A stretch of 10,382 nt of DNA from Anaerolineales bacterium (GCA_017882065.1 JADGQD010000056.1:1-10382); one strand, 5' to 3'. Positions 1 to 7,402 are shown, counted from the stretch's first letter. Notes: generated by a model from the sequence alone, not told the origin. Program-made: numbers and translations.

Positions 1-1
1 T

Positions 2-538
2 ACCCTGTTTTGCAATCGCTCCTGGGAGCCGCGCTATGGCGTGGATGTGCTGGCAAAAGCCTTCGTCTCGGTAGCAGGCTCCCGGTCCGGCGTGAACCTG
101 CTCTTGCTTGGCGACGGGTCGCAAGGAGAGGCCATCCACCAGATACTCCACCGCAGTGACATCAGTGACCACGTCACGTATGCCGGGCAAATTCCGCAAA
201 GTGAATTGCCACGTTACTATCAAATGGCGGACCTGTATATTTCGCCGTCTCATGTGGACGGTTCATCTGTTTCTCTAATGGAAGCTCTGGCGTGCGGGCT
301 GCCATGCCTTGTCTCGGATATCCCTGCCAATATGGAATGGGTAACCGACGGTGTTAATGGCTGGCTGTTCCAGGATGGCGATGCGAATGCTCTGGCGGCC
401 AAAATCAAGGCGATATTGGGAACTCGCAAATCATTAGCTAAAGTTGGAGAGGCGGCGCGCCGTGTTGCTGAAGAAAAAGCTGACTGGAAGAAGAACTTCC
501 AGAAACTGTTGGAAACATACGAACTGGTGTTGAGATGA
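2..538 (+). CDS. Glycosyltransferase family 4 (GT-B), 5' end missing
   Basis: C-terminal part of a GT4 glycosyltransferase, which moves a sugar from a nucleotide-sugar donor to a growing glycan at the cytoplasmic membrane face. The frame is open to the left edge, and the residues before the GTG at 41 (WEPRYGVDVLAKAF) are a typical GT4 segment, so the gene begins outside the window and 41 is not its start. Visible are the GDGSQGE nucleotide-site loop, the HVTYAGQIPQSELPRYYQMADLYISPS stretch in shortened form (AGQIP, YYQMADLYISPS), and the donor-site block SLMEALACGLPCLVSD. The usual E-x7-E motif reads D-x7-E here, as in some capsule GT4 enzymes of the SDGTS-SLLEA type. Its stop overlaps the next start (ATGA), implying translational coupling. 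Donor and acceptor cannot be told from sequence. The family call is secure. Confidence 0.9.
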   Translation, partial: TLFCNRSWEPRYGVDVLAKAFVSVAGSRSGVNLLLLGDGSQGEAIHQILHRSDISDHVTYAGQIPQSELPRYYQMADLYISPSHVDGSSVSLMEALACGLPCLVSDIPANMEWVTDGVNGWLFQDGDANALAAKIKAILGTRKSLAKVGEAARRVAEEKADWKKNFQKLLETYELVLR

Positions 539-1350
539 CAGAGCCAAAAACAATTGCCATTGTCCAGGGCCGCATGGCTGCCTCCCGTCTTCCAGGTAAA
601 GTATTGCGTGATTTGGGCGGAAAGCCCATGTTGGGGCGCGTAATCGAGCGTGTCCGCCGCGCCAGCGCCTTGGACATGGTGCTGGTCGCGACGACGACCG
701 ATCCATCCGACGACCCGGTGGATGCATACTGCCGCGCCCAGAACTACCCGGTCTTTCGTGGCGATATGTTCGATGTGCTTGACCGTTTCTACCAGGCTGC
801 ACTCCAGTCGAAAGCGGACGTTATCGTGCGTATCACTGCAGACTGTCCGGTGATCGACCCGCAGTTGATCGATCAAACCGTGGACGAGTTCCGCCGGTCC
901 GGCACAGACTTCGCTGCGAACCGTCTGCCGCCACCCTGGAAGCGGACATTCCCCATCGGCCTGGATGTGGAAGTCTGCACATTCGCTGCGCTGGAACGTG
1001 CCTGGAAGGAAGCTGATCAGAAATTCCAGCGTGAACACGTGATGCTGTATTTATACGAAGGTATCCCGGTGGATGCTTTCGACATGACGAGAACTTCGCT
1101 GGCGGTCTCGCCGCGCGGGTTTCGGGTGATGCTCGTCAACCACCTGCCTGATTACGGGTCCAAGCGCTGGACGGTGGATACGCCGGAGGATCTGGCGTTC
1201 ATGCAACGGGTGTATGCCCGCTTCGGAGACCGCGACGATTTTTCGTGGACGGAGGTGTTGTCCCTCTTGGAGAACGAGCCGGATCTGGCAAACTTAAACG
1301 CGGGTGTAGAACACAAATCAGCATTTGATGTTGACAGCCGTCAAAGGTGA
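535..1350 (+). CDS. spsF: SpsF-type cytidylyltransferase family protein
   Basis: A 271-residue protein of the CTP-transferase family (SpsF branch), which activates acidic sugars such as nonulosonates as CMP derivatives, or acts in spore-coat or surface polysaccharide synthesis. The N-terminus carries the nucleotide-binding loop VQGRMAASRLPGKVL (residues 10-24). The probable metal-site segment RITADCPVIDP is at 99-109. Further family blocks are FRGDMFDVLDRFY (74-86), FPIGLDVEV (139-147) and RWTVDTPEDL near 207-216. The length is normal for the family. The ATG at 535 overlaps the preceding stop by four bases (ATGA). A second, different cytidylyltransferase lies at 8282, so this one probably serves another sugar or another step. 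SpsF-type proteins are often annotated only as 'glycosyltransferase family protein'. The family is clear, the substrate is not. Confidence 0.82.
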   Translation: MTEPKTIAIVQGRMAASRLPGKVLRDLGGKPMLGRVIERVRRASALDMVLVATTTDPSDDPVDAYCRAQNYPVFRGDMFDVLDRFYQAALQSKADVIVRITADCPVIDPQLIDQTVDEFRRSGTDFAANRLPPPWKRTFPIGLDVEVCTFAALERAWKEADQKFQREHVMLYLYEGIPVDAFDMTRTSLAVSPRGFRVMLVNHLPDYGSKRWTVDTPEDLAFMQRVYARFGDRDDFSWTEVLSLLENEPDLANLNAGVEHKSAFDVDSRQR

Positions 1351-1403
1351 CACATTCCGCTTTGCTGAGATTTGGCAGTTAAAGAGAAATGGTCAAACGA
1401 CCA
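1331..1403 (+). other. Two small inverted repeats around the gene 2/gene 3 gap
   Basis: The first is TTGAC-agcc-GTCAA (1331-1344), just before the stop of the SpsF-type gene. The second is TGGTC-aaac-GACCA (1390-1403), just before the ribosome binding site of the epimerase gene. Each is a perfect 5-bp stem with a 4-base loop. Neither is followed by a T-run, so neither looks like an intrinsic terminator. They could affect mRNA stability or translation, or be chance. Confidence 0.25.
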
Positions 1404-1410
1404 AAATTAT

Positions 1411-1416
1411 GAGGAG
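1411..1416 (+). promoter_or_regulatory. Ribosome binding site for the epimerase gene
   Basis: GAGGAG lies 7 bases before the ATG at 1424. It is a strong Shine-Dalgarno match, and it supports independent translation initiation after the 73-base gap. Confidence 0.75.
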
Positions 1417-1423
1417 ATGATTT

Positions 1424-2410
1424 ATGACTCAGACTCGCATGCTTGTTACTGGCGCCGGAGGATTCATCGGCCACCACCTGGTTACTTTTTTGAAGAAAAA
1501 AGGATATTGGGTGCGCGGCGTGGACATTAAAGTTCCTGAATTTTCCAAGGTGGATGCTGACGAGTTCGAACTACTCGACCTTCGCCGCTGGGACAATTGT
1601 CTGCAAGCAACTCGCGGCATTGACGAAGTTTACGGTCTGGCTGCGGATATGGGCGGGATGGGATTTATCTCGGCGCACCATTCCGAGATCTTGCATAATA
1701 ATTCGCTTATCAATACCCATACACTTGAGGCGGCACGTGTCAACGGCGTCCGGCGTTATTTCTATACATCGTCTGCCTGTGTCTATCCTGAATTTAAACA
1801 GACGGTTGCAAATGTGACACCGCTCAAAGAGGAAGATGCTTACCCTGCCCAGCCCCAAGATGCTTATGGCTGGGAAAAACTGGTCATGGAACGGCTGTGC
1901 ACTCACTACCGTGAGGATTACGGAATCCAGACCCGCATTGTACGTTTCCACAATATCTTTGGTGAGGAAGGAACCTGGGACGGCGGTCGCGAAAAAGCCC
2001 CGGCTGCCATGTGTCGCAAGATTGCCATTGCCAAGCTGACTGGCAACCACAAAATCGAAATGTGGGGCGACGGCGAACAAACGCGCTCCTTCTGTCATAT
2101 TTCCGATTGCCTGGAAGGTATTTATCGGTTAATGCGTTCAGACTATGTCTTCCCGCTCAACCTTGGTTCTGATCGGATGGTGACCATCAACCAACTGGCT
2201 GATATGGTTGCCGAAATTGCCGGAATCAAGATTATCATCAAGCATATTCCCGGACCGATGGGCGTGCGCGGCCGAAATTCGGACAACACGCGCCTGCGCG
2301 AAGTTTTGAACTGGGAGCCGCAGCTTGCCCTCGAAGATGGCCTCCGCCGCTCCTATGACTGGATCGAGAAACAGGTTGCTCAAAAACTGAAGACAACCAT
2401 CCCTGCCTGA
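1424..2410 (+). CDS. gme: GDP-mannose 3,5-epimerase-like NAD-dependent SDR
   Basis: A 328-residue extended SDR very close in sequence to plant GDP-mannose 3,5-epimerase, which makes GDP-L-galactose (and GDP-L-gulose) from GDP-mannose in the cytoplasm. The Rossmann motif GAGGFIG is at 10-16. Diagnostic blocks are ADMGGMGFI (74-82), SSACVYPEFKQ (116-126), PAQPQDAYGWEK (141-152), GGREKAPAA (187-195), EMWGDGEQTRSF (212-223) and HIPGPMGVRGRNSDN (274-288). From memory the Arabidopsis catalytic residues are C145, Y174, K178 and K217. Here C119, Y148, K152 and K191 match all four with a constant shift of 26. The start is set by GAGGAG 7 bases upstream. The enzyme presumably supplies an L-hexose donor to neighbouring glycosyltransferases. 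No GDP-mannose synthesis gene is in the window. A related GDP-sugar epimerase specificity is possible. Confidence 0.9.
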   Translation: MTQTRMLVTGAGGFIGHHLVTFLKKKGYWVRGVDIKVPEFSKVDADEFELLDLRRWDNCLQATRGIDEVYGLAADMGGMGFISAHHSEILHNNSLINTHTLEAARVNGVRRYFYTSSACVYPEFKQTVANVTPLKEEDAYPAQPQDAYGWEKLVMERLCTHYREDYGIQTRIVRFHNIFGEEGTWDGGREKAPAAMCRKIAIAKLTGNHKIEMWGDGEQTRSFCHISDCLEGIYRLMRSDYVFPLNLGSDRMVTINQLADMVAEIAGIKIIIKHIPGPMGVRGRNSDNTRLREVLNWEPQLALEDGLRRSYDWIEKQVAQKLKTTIPA

Positions 2411-2422
2411 ACAGGAATCACC

Positions 2423-3325
2423 ATGTCGATATTGACAATATTTACGGCTCCCAAGCAGTTCACCAATCCGCATATCAATATCATCCAGCGCAATGCCATC
2501 CAATCTTGGATGCATCTGCAGGATGTCACGGTGATGCTTATTGGCGACGAACCCGGGATTGCCGAGACTGCCCATGAGTTCGGCATCCAACACGTCCCAG
2601 AAGTGGACCGGGATGACAAAGGCGTGCCAACCGTCCGATCAGTCATGGCCAAGGGGCATGCTTTCACCAATAGCCCGATGCTGTGCTATTCAAACGCCGA
2701 CATGATTCTGATGTCAGACCTGGTGCAAGCTGCCCGCCAGGTAGCCGCCCAGAGGAAGGATTTCCTGATGGTCGGTCAGCGCTGGGACCTGGACCTGCCC
2801 GAGCCGGTCGATTTCAGTGGCGATTGGGAAGGGCGTCTGCATACTGAGGTGGACAAACGTGGCGAGTTTTATACCCCTTGGGGTATCGACTACTTCGTCT
2901 TTCCGCGTCATCTGTACACCGATGTGCCCAATTTCACTATCGGCCGCCCGGCGTGGGACAACTGGATGGTCTACCACGCCAGCACGAGCTGGGGGGCGGC
3001 TGTTGATGCCACGCGGTCTGTGACCGTTATCCACCAGATCCACGACTACAGCCACCTGCCCGGTAACAAACCGCCCTATGGCTCCGAGGTCGCCAAGCGC
3101 AACCTGGCCCTGGCCGGCGGGCGCAAATGTGTTTACAACGTACTGGATACCGACAAGGAGCTGATCGACGGCAAGGTCCGTTCCCCGCGTTTTCACCCGG
3201 CGCGTTTCTGTCGGCGCTTGGAGCGATATTTTGTCACCGAGAACATGGGCGGATACCGCGGCCAGCTTTCCATTCAGTTTGGGAAACTTACCCGTTATTT
3301 TGGCAAATTTCCTCGTAAGGGATAA
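2423..3325 (+). CDS. Putative GT-A-type glycosyltransferase, family not recognised
   Basis: A 300-residue soluble-looking protein without signal peptide or clear membrane segment. I cannot name its family. The N-terminus (MSILTIFTAPKQF) runs into an alternating strand/helix pattern, and YSNADMIL at 89-96 resembles the DxD-like metal/nucleotide site of GT-A enzymes (NAD for DxD). Further blocks that look conserved are GIDYFVFPR (154-162) and GRPAWDNWMVYHA (174-186), the latter placing an Asp where GT-A enzymes often keep a catalytic base. The C-terminus is basic. AGGA (2413-2416) lies 6 bases before the ATG, and the gap to the preceding stop is 12 bases. Position among glycosyltransferases and sugar-nucleotide genes supports a role in glycan assembly. 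The evidence for glycosyl transfer is fold-like motifs plus context only. Confidence 0.6.
   Translation: MSILTIFTAPKQFTNPHINIIQRNAIQSWMHLQDVTVMLIGDEPGIAETAHEFGIQHVPEVDRDDKGVPTVRSVMAKGHAFTNSPMLCYSNADMILMSDLVQAARQVAAQRKDFLMVGQRWDLDLPEPVDFSGDWEGRLHTEVDKRGEFYTPWGIDYFVFPRHLYTDVPNFTIGRPAWDNWMVYHASTSWGAAVDATRSVTVIHQIHDYSHLPGNKPPYGSEVAKRNLALAGGRKCVYNVLDTDKELIDGKVRSPRFHPARFCRRLERYFVTENMGGYRGQLSIQFGKLTRYFGKFPRKG
3317..3322 (+). promoter_or_regulatory. Ribosome binding site deciding the GT2 start
   Basis: AAGGGA lies 7 bases before the ATG at 3330, within the last codons of the preceding gene. It favours 3330 over in-frame upstream starts such as 3231, which would overlap the preceding gene by about 95 bases. 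Confidence 0.7.
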
Positions 3326-3329
3326 TAAA

Positions 3330-4283
3330 ATGCGCCTCGGTCAGAACCCTGCTAAATTTATTAGTACAGTAGCCCAACCAGCGCTCGTGACGGTAACTGT
3401 GGTTAACTGTATTCCTCTTCTGAGCGGTTTTCATATGCAAAGCCTGGATGTGCTTAAGGCCTGTCTTTCCAGCTTGCGCGAGAATACAGATAATCCCTTC
3501 GACTTGATGGTCTTTGATAATCATAGTTGTCGTGAGGTAAGGGAGTACTTGAGGAATGCATTTGAACAAGGCGTGATCCAGTACCTGGTGCTTTCAGATA
3601 CGAACATTGGAAAAATAGGCGCCTGGAATTTCATGTTCGGCGCCGCGCAGGGAAAATATGTTGGCTTTTCCGACAGCGATATCTACTTTCGTCCCAACTG
3701 GCTTTCCGCGTCGCTGGAGCTATTTGATGCATTTCCTGATGTTGGCATGGTCACCGGACGACCTTTGCGAACAAGGATGGAATTATCCACGGCCACATTA
3801 GAATGGGGTCGCGAGGAAAGCCATGGCATGGAAGAGGGCGCCTTCATTGACTGGGATACTTATAATGAGCATGAAAGTAGTCTTGGCCATCCGGATGAAG
3901 ATATCCATAAACAGTTCCAGTCTAGAAATGATTTTCGCCTAAGTCGAGGTGGATATCGGGCTTATATTGGCGCCGGGCATTTTCAGTTTCTTACGCGTAA
4001 ATCGGTGTTGGATCAAATCATGCCGCTTGAATCGGAAAAACCGATGCGTGGTGAGAGCGTTATTGAGGTCGAGATTAACAGGCTTAAATACCTGCGTCTT
4101 TGCACGGAAAAACCCTATGTCATGCACATGGGTAATTGGGTTCCAGAAACCTTAAGGCCTTCCAAGCCTCTACGTCGCCAGCATCCGTTCTTGAGAAAAC
4201 TGCTCTGGAGCCGACCGATACGCTATGTTCTCCTTGGCGCGTATAGCAATATCTTTCGCTGGTATTTTGAAAATGTGGAATGA
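3330..4283 (+). CDS. Glycosyltransferase family 2 (GT-A)
   Basis: A 317-residue GT2-type enzyme, which uses a nucleotide sugar and a divalent metal in an inverting transfer. Visible are TVTVVN (21-26), SLDVLKACLSSLRENTDNPFDLMVFDN in parts (L42-R50, F58-N64), the TNIGKIGAWN donor-site segment (91-100), and GFSDSDIYF (112-120) with the DxD motif D115-S-D117. Also visible are GAGHFQF (214-220) and HMGN (266-269). There is no long hydrophobic C-terminal anchor. The start is set by AAGGGA, four bases after the preceding stop. The stop overlaps the next start as ATGA. This is the most AT-rich gene of the window: rows 3481-3540 and 3841-3900 have 22 and 26 G/C of 60. That suggests an origin different from the GC-rich genes downstream. 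Donor and acceptor are unknown. Confidence 0.87.
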   Translation: MRLGQNPAKFISTVAQPALVTVTVVNCIPLLSGFHMQSLDVLKACLSSLRENTDNPFDLMVFDNHSCREVREYLRNAFEQGVIQYLVLSDTNIGKIGAWNFMFGAAQGKYVGFSDSDIYFRPNWLSASLELFDAFPDVGMVTGRPLRTRMELSTATLEWGREESHGMEEGAFIDWDTYNEHESSLGHPDEDIHKQFQSRNDFRLSRGGYRAYIGAGHFQFLTRKSVLDQIMPLESEKPMRGESVIEVEINRLKYLRLCTEKPYVMHMGNWVPETLRPSKPLRRQHPFLRKLLWSRPIRYVLLGAYSNIFRWYFENVE

Positions 4284-5728
4284 CAATGCCCAAACACAGA
4301 GTGTTCATCAGCGCTGACCACGGTCTAGCTCTGGTATATTTTCTTCAATCTGATCTCATCCCCGTTCTCTTGAAAAACGGAGTGGAAGTTGTGTTGTTTA
4401 CCGATGATAAAGCACGCCAGGCCATTGAAACACGCTTCGGCCAACCAGGCCTGGTTGTGGATGGGCTACGCTTGGATCTATGTCATCAGTATGCGAATAC
4501 CACAGGCATGCGTGCTCAAAACTGGCTCTATTATCTGCGCTGGGTAGGCGGATCCAACCGGATCAATACGACTGCTCTGGACGGTAATATGGGTATGCTC
4601 GAATCTGGCCTGAGGGGGCGGTCCAGGCTGATGATCCCGCTATTCCGCAGCCTGGTCTGGTTAATGCGCCGTTCACGGATCATTCGGCGTATCGTGGTAA
4701 ATTACCAGCGTCGATTCACCCCTGCCATCTATTCCGATCTCTTTGAAAAGTACCAGCCGGATATGGTGATTGCAAGTACCCCCGGCTGGCGCTGGGACCG
4801 TTATCTATTGCGCGAGGCATCTGCCCGAGGCATCCGCACTGTCTCTGTCATTGTCGGTTGGGACAACCCATCCAGTTATTCATTGCCAGGTGCCCCGGTG
4901 GACTATATTACCTGTTGGTCTGAAATCCAGAAGGAAGAACTCATCCTGGGCTCGGATTGGAAACCGGAGCAGGTCAACATTGCGGGTATCCCCTCCTACG
5001 ACGGTTATTTTCGGAAAACATGGCTCATGTCACGAGCGGAATATTATAAATTGCACGACCTTGACCCTGAGCGGAAATTATTGTCTTATGCTTGTAGTTT
5101 CGAGACTTTTTCGCCCAATTTCCAAAACATCGCTGCGATTGCCGAACTGGTGAATAATGACGAACTTGTGCAATCCTGTCAGTTGCTCATCCGTTTGCAC
5201 CCCAACCACTTTCGGCCTGGCTCGCGTTTTGAGCAGGAAGCCAATCGTGTCCGGGAATTCATCCGGAATATGCCATACGTGCAACTGGTCGAACCGGTCT
5301 CGCTGGGAGGTGGATTGGGGCATTACTCTGGCGAGGATATGGAGGAAAAAACCTCCATGATGGCCCACTCCGATATATTCCTGACGGTTTATTCCACCAT
5401 GGTGGTCGAGACGGCCATCCATGACCGGCCTATCGTCAGTGTTTGCATCGATGCGCCAGGAGGCTGGAATATAACCGGGGTCTATTCGTTGCCCCTGACG
5501 GTCATAGGCGAATGGCCAACGCATCAACGGTTCCGGCGGGCGGGTGCCGGGCGAGTAGCTGTCAACCAGGACGAACTGCGCTGTCATATCAATTATTATC
5601 TTCAAAATCCACAGGCCGATAGCGAGGCTCGTCGACGTTTCGTTCAGGAAGAATGTACTTATACTGATGGCTCTGCCGGCAAGCGTACAGCAGATTATTT
5701 ACTGTCATTACTGGAAGAAGGCGCATAG
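4280..5728 (+). CDS. GT-B-like surface-carbohydrate protein (CDP-glycerol glycerophosphotransferase superfamily-like)
   Basis: A 482-residue protein that looks like a two-domain GT-B transferase of the kind found in polysaccharide and teichoic-acid loci. The N-terminal half begins HRVFISADHGLALVYFL (6-22), with KNGVEVVLFTDD at 32-43, a basic, weakly hydrophobic stretch at about 116-146, and PDMVIASTPG at 160-169. The linker region has SVIVGWDNPSSYSLPG (189-204) and DYITCWSEIQKEEL (208-221), a 'trusted cargo protein' pattern of such transferases. The C-terminal half has LLIRLHPNHF (302-311) and MAHSDIFLTVYSTMVVETAI (361-380), matching the acceptor/donor block (SDY-S-E type) of that superfamily. 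No signal peptide is visible. The ATG at 4280 overlaps the preceding stop; ATG at 4286 is an alternative. The substrate is unknown; a nucleotide-sugar or a CDP-alditol donor is possible. Confidence 0.65.
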   Translation: MTMPKHRVFISADHGLALVYFLQSDLIPVLLKNGVEVVLFTDDKARQAIETRFGQPGLVVDGLRLDLCHQYANTTGMRAQNWLYYLRWVGGSNRINTTALDGNMGMLESGLRGRSRLMIPLFRSLVWLMRRSRIIRRIVVNYQRRFTPAIYSDLFEKYQPDMVIASTPGWRWDRYLLREASARGIRTVSVIVGWDNPSSYSLPGAPVDYITCWSEIQKEELILGSDWKPEQVNIAGIPSYDGYFRKTWLMSRAEYYKLHDLDPERKLLSYACSFETFSPNFQNIAAIAELVNNDELVQSCQLLIRLHPNHFRPGSRFEQEANRVREFIRNMPYVQLVEPVSLGGGLGHYSGEDMEEKTSMMAHSDIFLTVYSTMVVETAIHDRPIVSVCIDAPGGWNITGVYSLPLTVIGEWPTHQRFRRAGAGRVAVNQDELRCHINYYLQNPQADSEARRRFVQEECTYTDGSAGKRTADYLLSLLEEGA

Positions 5729-6726
5729 TGAAATTTCTGATTGCTGGACTGGGTTCGATCGGCCGGCGGCACTTGCGCAATCTGCGGGCGCTCGGGGAAC
5801 AGGACATTCTCCTGTACCGGACGCACAATGCCACGTTGCCGGATGACGAGCTGTTCGGGATCCCGGTAGAAACCGACCTGCGCCGTGCTCTGGACCGGAA
5901 ACCGGATGCCGTAATCGTCGCCAACCCGACCGCCCTGCACCTGGACGTGGCCATCCCGGCCGCCGAGGCCGGCTGTCACATCCTGCTGGAGAAACCGGTC
6001 TCCGCCTCGCTAGACCGTCTCGACGAGCTCCAGGCCGCCCTGCAGCGCGGCGGCGGGAAGGTGACGGGCGGCTTCCAGTTCCGCTTCCATCCCGGCCTGC
6101 AGCGCATCAAAGGGTTGCTAGAAGCGGAGGCCATCGGCACGCCCGTCTCGGCCCGCGCCACCTGGGGCGATTACCTGCCGGGCTGGCATCCCTGGGAGGA
6201 CTACCATCAGACCTACGCCGCCCGCCCCGACCTGGGGGGAGGCGTGGTCCTGACCCTGTGCCACCCGCTGGACTATCTACACTGGATGCTGGGCGAGGCC
6301 GAGGCGGTGGCGGCTTTCACCGGTCAGCAGGGACTGGGCCTGGAGGTGGTCGACACCGCCGAGATTGGGATCAAATTCCGCAACGGGATGCTCGCCAGCG
6401 TCCACTTGGACTACGTCCGGCGCCCGCCGCAGCACAGCCTCGAGATTGTCGGCACCGAGGGGACGATCACCTGGGACAACGCCGACGGGGCCGTGCGCCT
6501 GGCGCAAGTCGGCCCGGACGGCAAGGCTGGCGACTGGCAGCTCTTCCCCTCCCCGCCGGGCTTCGAGCGCAACAACATGTTCCTGGACGAGATGCGCAAC
6601 TTCATCGAGGTCATTCAGGGGAAGGCGGAACCCGCTTCCACACTGGAGGACGAAATCTATGCCCTGAAGCTGGCCCTGGCGGCCATGCAGGCGGGCCGGG
6701 AAATGCGCGTCGAGGAGGTTGGATAA
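5728..6726 (+). CDS. Gfo/Idh/MocA family oxidoreductase (PtmF-like context)
   Basis: A 332-residue NAD(P)-dependent sugar oxidoreductase. The N-terminal Rossmann domain shows GLGSIG (7-12), PDAVIVANPTALH (59-71) and the family hallmark EKP (88-90, K89 the expected catalytic/cofactor lysine). The C-terminal domain shows YLPGWHPWEDY (149-159) and GGVVLTLCHPLDYLHW (170-186), with H179 and D182 as the likely substrate-site pair of the GG-x-D-x-H type motif. The start is GTG, sharing one base with the preceding TAG stop, with AAGG 6 bases upstream. Its neighbours (SDR, cytidylyltransferase, NeuB-type synthase) match the partners of Campylobacter PtmF in nonulosonate loci, so it probably helps make or modify a sugar precursor. 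It is markedly GC-rich (40 of 60 bases in row 6241-6300). The family is certain, the substrate unknown. Confidence 0.88.
   Translation: MKFLIAGLGSIGRRHLRNLRALGEQDILLYRTHNATLPDDELFGIPVETDLRRALDRKPDAVIVANPTALHLDVAIPAAEAGCHILLEKPVSASLDRLDELQAALQRGGGKVTGGFQFRFHPGLQRIKGLLEAEAIGTPVSARATWGDYLPGWHPWEDYHQTYAARPDLGGGVVLTLCHPLDYLHWMLGEAEAVAAFTGQQGLGLEVVDTAEIGIKFRNGMLASVHLDYVRRPPQHSLEIVGTEGTITWDNADGAVRLAQVGPDGKAGDWQLFPSPPGFERNNMFLDEMRNFIEVIQGKAEPASTLEDEIYALKLALAAMQAGREMRVEEVG
6712..6718 (+). promoter_or_regulatory. Ribosome binding site deciding the acyltransferase start
   Basis: GAGGAGG lies 9 bases before the ATG at 6728, which follows the previous stop by one base. An in-frame TTG at 6719 would begin immediately after this site, with no spacer, and is therefore unlikely. 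Confidence 0.75.
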
Positions 6727-6727
6727 G

Positions 6728-7402
6728 ATGCCGAATTCTTTATTGAACCGCGTGGGAGGAGCCGCCCGCCGTCTCCTGTTCGGAGAGCCCGCGGTAAGCA
6801 AAACCATCCGCGGCACAGGCAACCTTTTTCAGGCGGAAGGCGCCCGGCTTTCGAACGTGGAGCTGGACATTGTCGGCGACCGCAACCGCATCACCATCGG
6901 CGAGGGCTGCATCTTCTACAACCTGAAATTCCACATCCGCGGCTCGAACCACGTGATCGAGATCGGCAAGAACTGCCGGTTCACGCGCAGCGGTCTGATC
7001 TGGCTCGAGGATGACGGTTGCACACTGACCATCGGCCAGGGCACGACGATGGTCGATGCCACCCTGGCCGTGACCGAGCCGGGTTCCAGGATCGCCATCG
7101 GCGAGGAGTGCATGTTCGCCAACGACATCGACGTCCGCTGCGGCGATTCGCACGCCATCCTCGACGCCGCAAGCGGGAAGCGCATCAACTATGCGGAGGA
7201 CGTGACCATCGGCAGGCACGTCTGGATTGCAGCGCACACGGTCATCCTGAAGGGTGTGACCATTGGCGAGAATTCGGTGATTGCTTCAGGCGCGATCGTT
7301 ACCCGGTCCTGTGACCCGGGGTCGATCCTGGCTGGGAACCCGGCCAAGGTCATCCGGAGCGGTATTTCATGGCAGAGAGAACGGATTCTGAAAAGCGAGT
7401 AG
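6728..7402 (+). CDS. Left-handed beta-helix (hexapeptide) acyltransferase, probable sugar O-acetyltransferase
   Basis: A 224-residue protein of the LbH acyltransferase superfamily, which typically moves an acetyl group from acetyl-CoA to a sugar. Hexapeptide-type turns recur through the chain: ITIGEG (55-60), IEIGKN (77-82), LTIGQG (100-105), IAIGEE (122-127), VTIGRHVWIAAHTVI (159-173) and VTIGENSVIASGAIV (177-191). The closing SILAGNPAKVI (199-209) is the classic C-terminal signature. GDSHAILD (139-146) holds H142, the likely catalytic histidine of this branch. It lies between two oxidoreductase genes of a nonulosonate-type set, so an O- or N-acyl decoration of that sugar or its precursor is the natural guess. 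Composition is GC-rich (38 of 60 in row 7081-7140). The acyl donor and target cannot be read from sequence. Confidence 0.85.
   Translation: MPNSLLNRVGGAARRLLFGEPAVSKTIRGTGNLFQAEGARLSNVELDIVGDRNRITIGEGCIFYNLKFHIRGSNHVIEIGKNCRFTRSGLIWLEDDGCTLTIGQGTTMVDATLAVTEPGSRIAIGEECMFANDIDVRCGDSHAILDAASGKRINYAEDVTIGRHVWIAAHTVILKGVTIGENSVIASGAIVTRSCDPGSILAGNPAKVIRSGISWQRERILKSE

Noticed and set aside
250..1038. Reverse-strand open frame of 262 codons opposite the first two genes
   Set aside because: It spans two well-supported forward genes and shows no domain features.
1331..1359. TTGACA resembling a -35 box near the end of the SpsF-type gene
   Set aside because: No acceptable -10 box at 16-18 bases; the TTGAC is part of a small inverted repeat.
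2429..2441. ATATTG-A-CAATAT inverted repeat and a TTGACA just inside the GT-A-like gene
   Set aside because: It lies within the first codons of the gene, no -10 box follows, and a short AT-rich palindrome is expected by chance.
2871..2886. ATACCCC-TT-GGGGTAT inverted repeat
   Set aside because: It lies inside the GT-A-like gene and encodes the block TPWG; the two-base loop is too tight for a natural hairpin and no function is implied.
3231..3329. In-frame upstream start for the GT2 gene, 33 residues longer
   Set aside because: It would overlap the previous gene by about 95 bases, has no matching GT2 sequence, and the ATG at 3330 has a good ribosome binding site at the right distance.
5339..5358. 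ATGGAGG-A6-CCTCCAT hairpin, considered as a frameshift site
   Set aside because: The A-run is not in the X-XXY-YYZ phase for the reading frame, no extended product would make sense, and the protein aligns well with its superfamily on both sides.
6719..6727. TTG start for the acyltransferase
   Set aside because: It begins directly at the end of the GAGGAGG site with no spacer; the ATG at 6728 is better placed.
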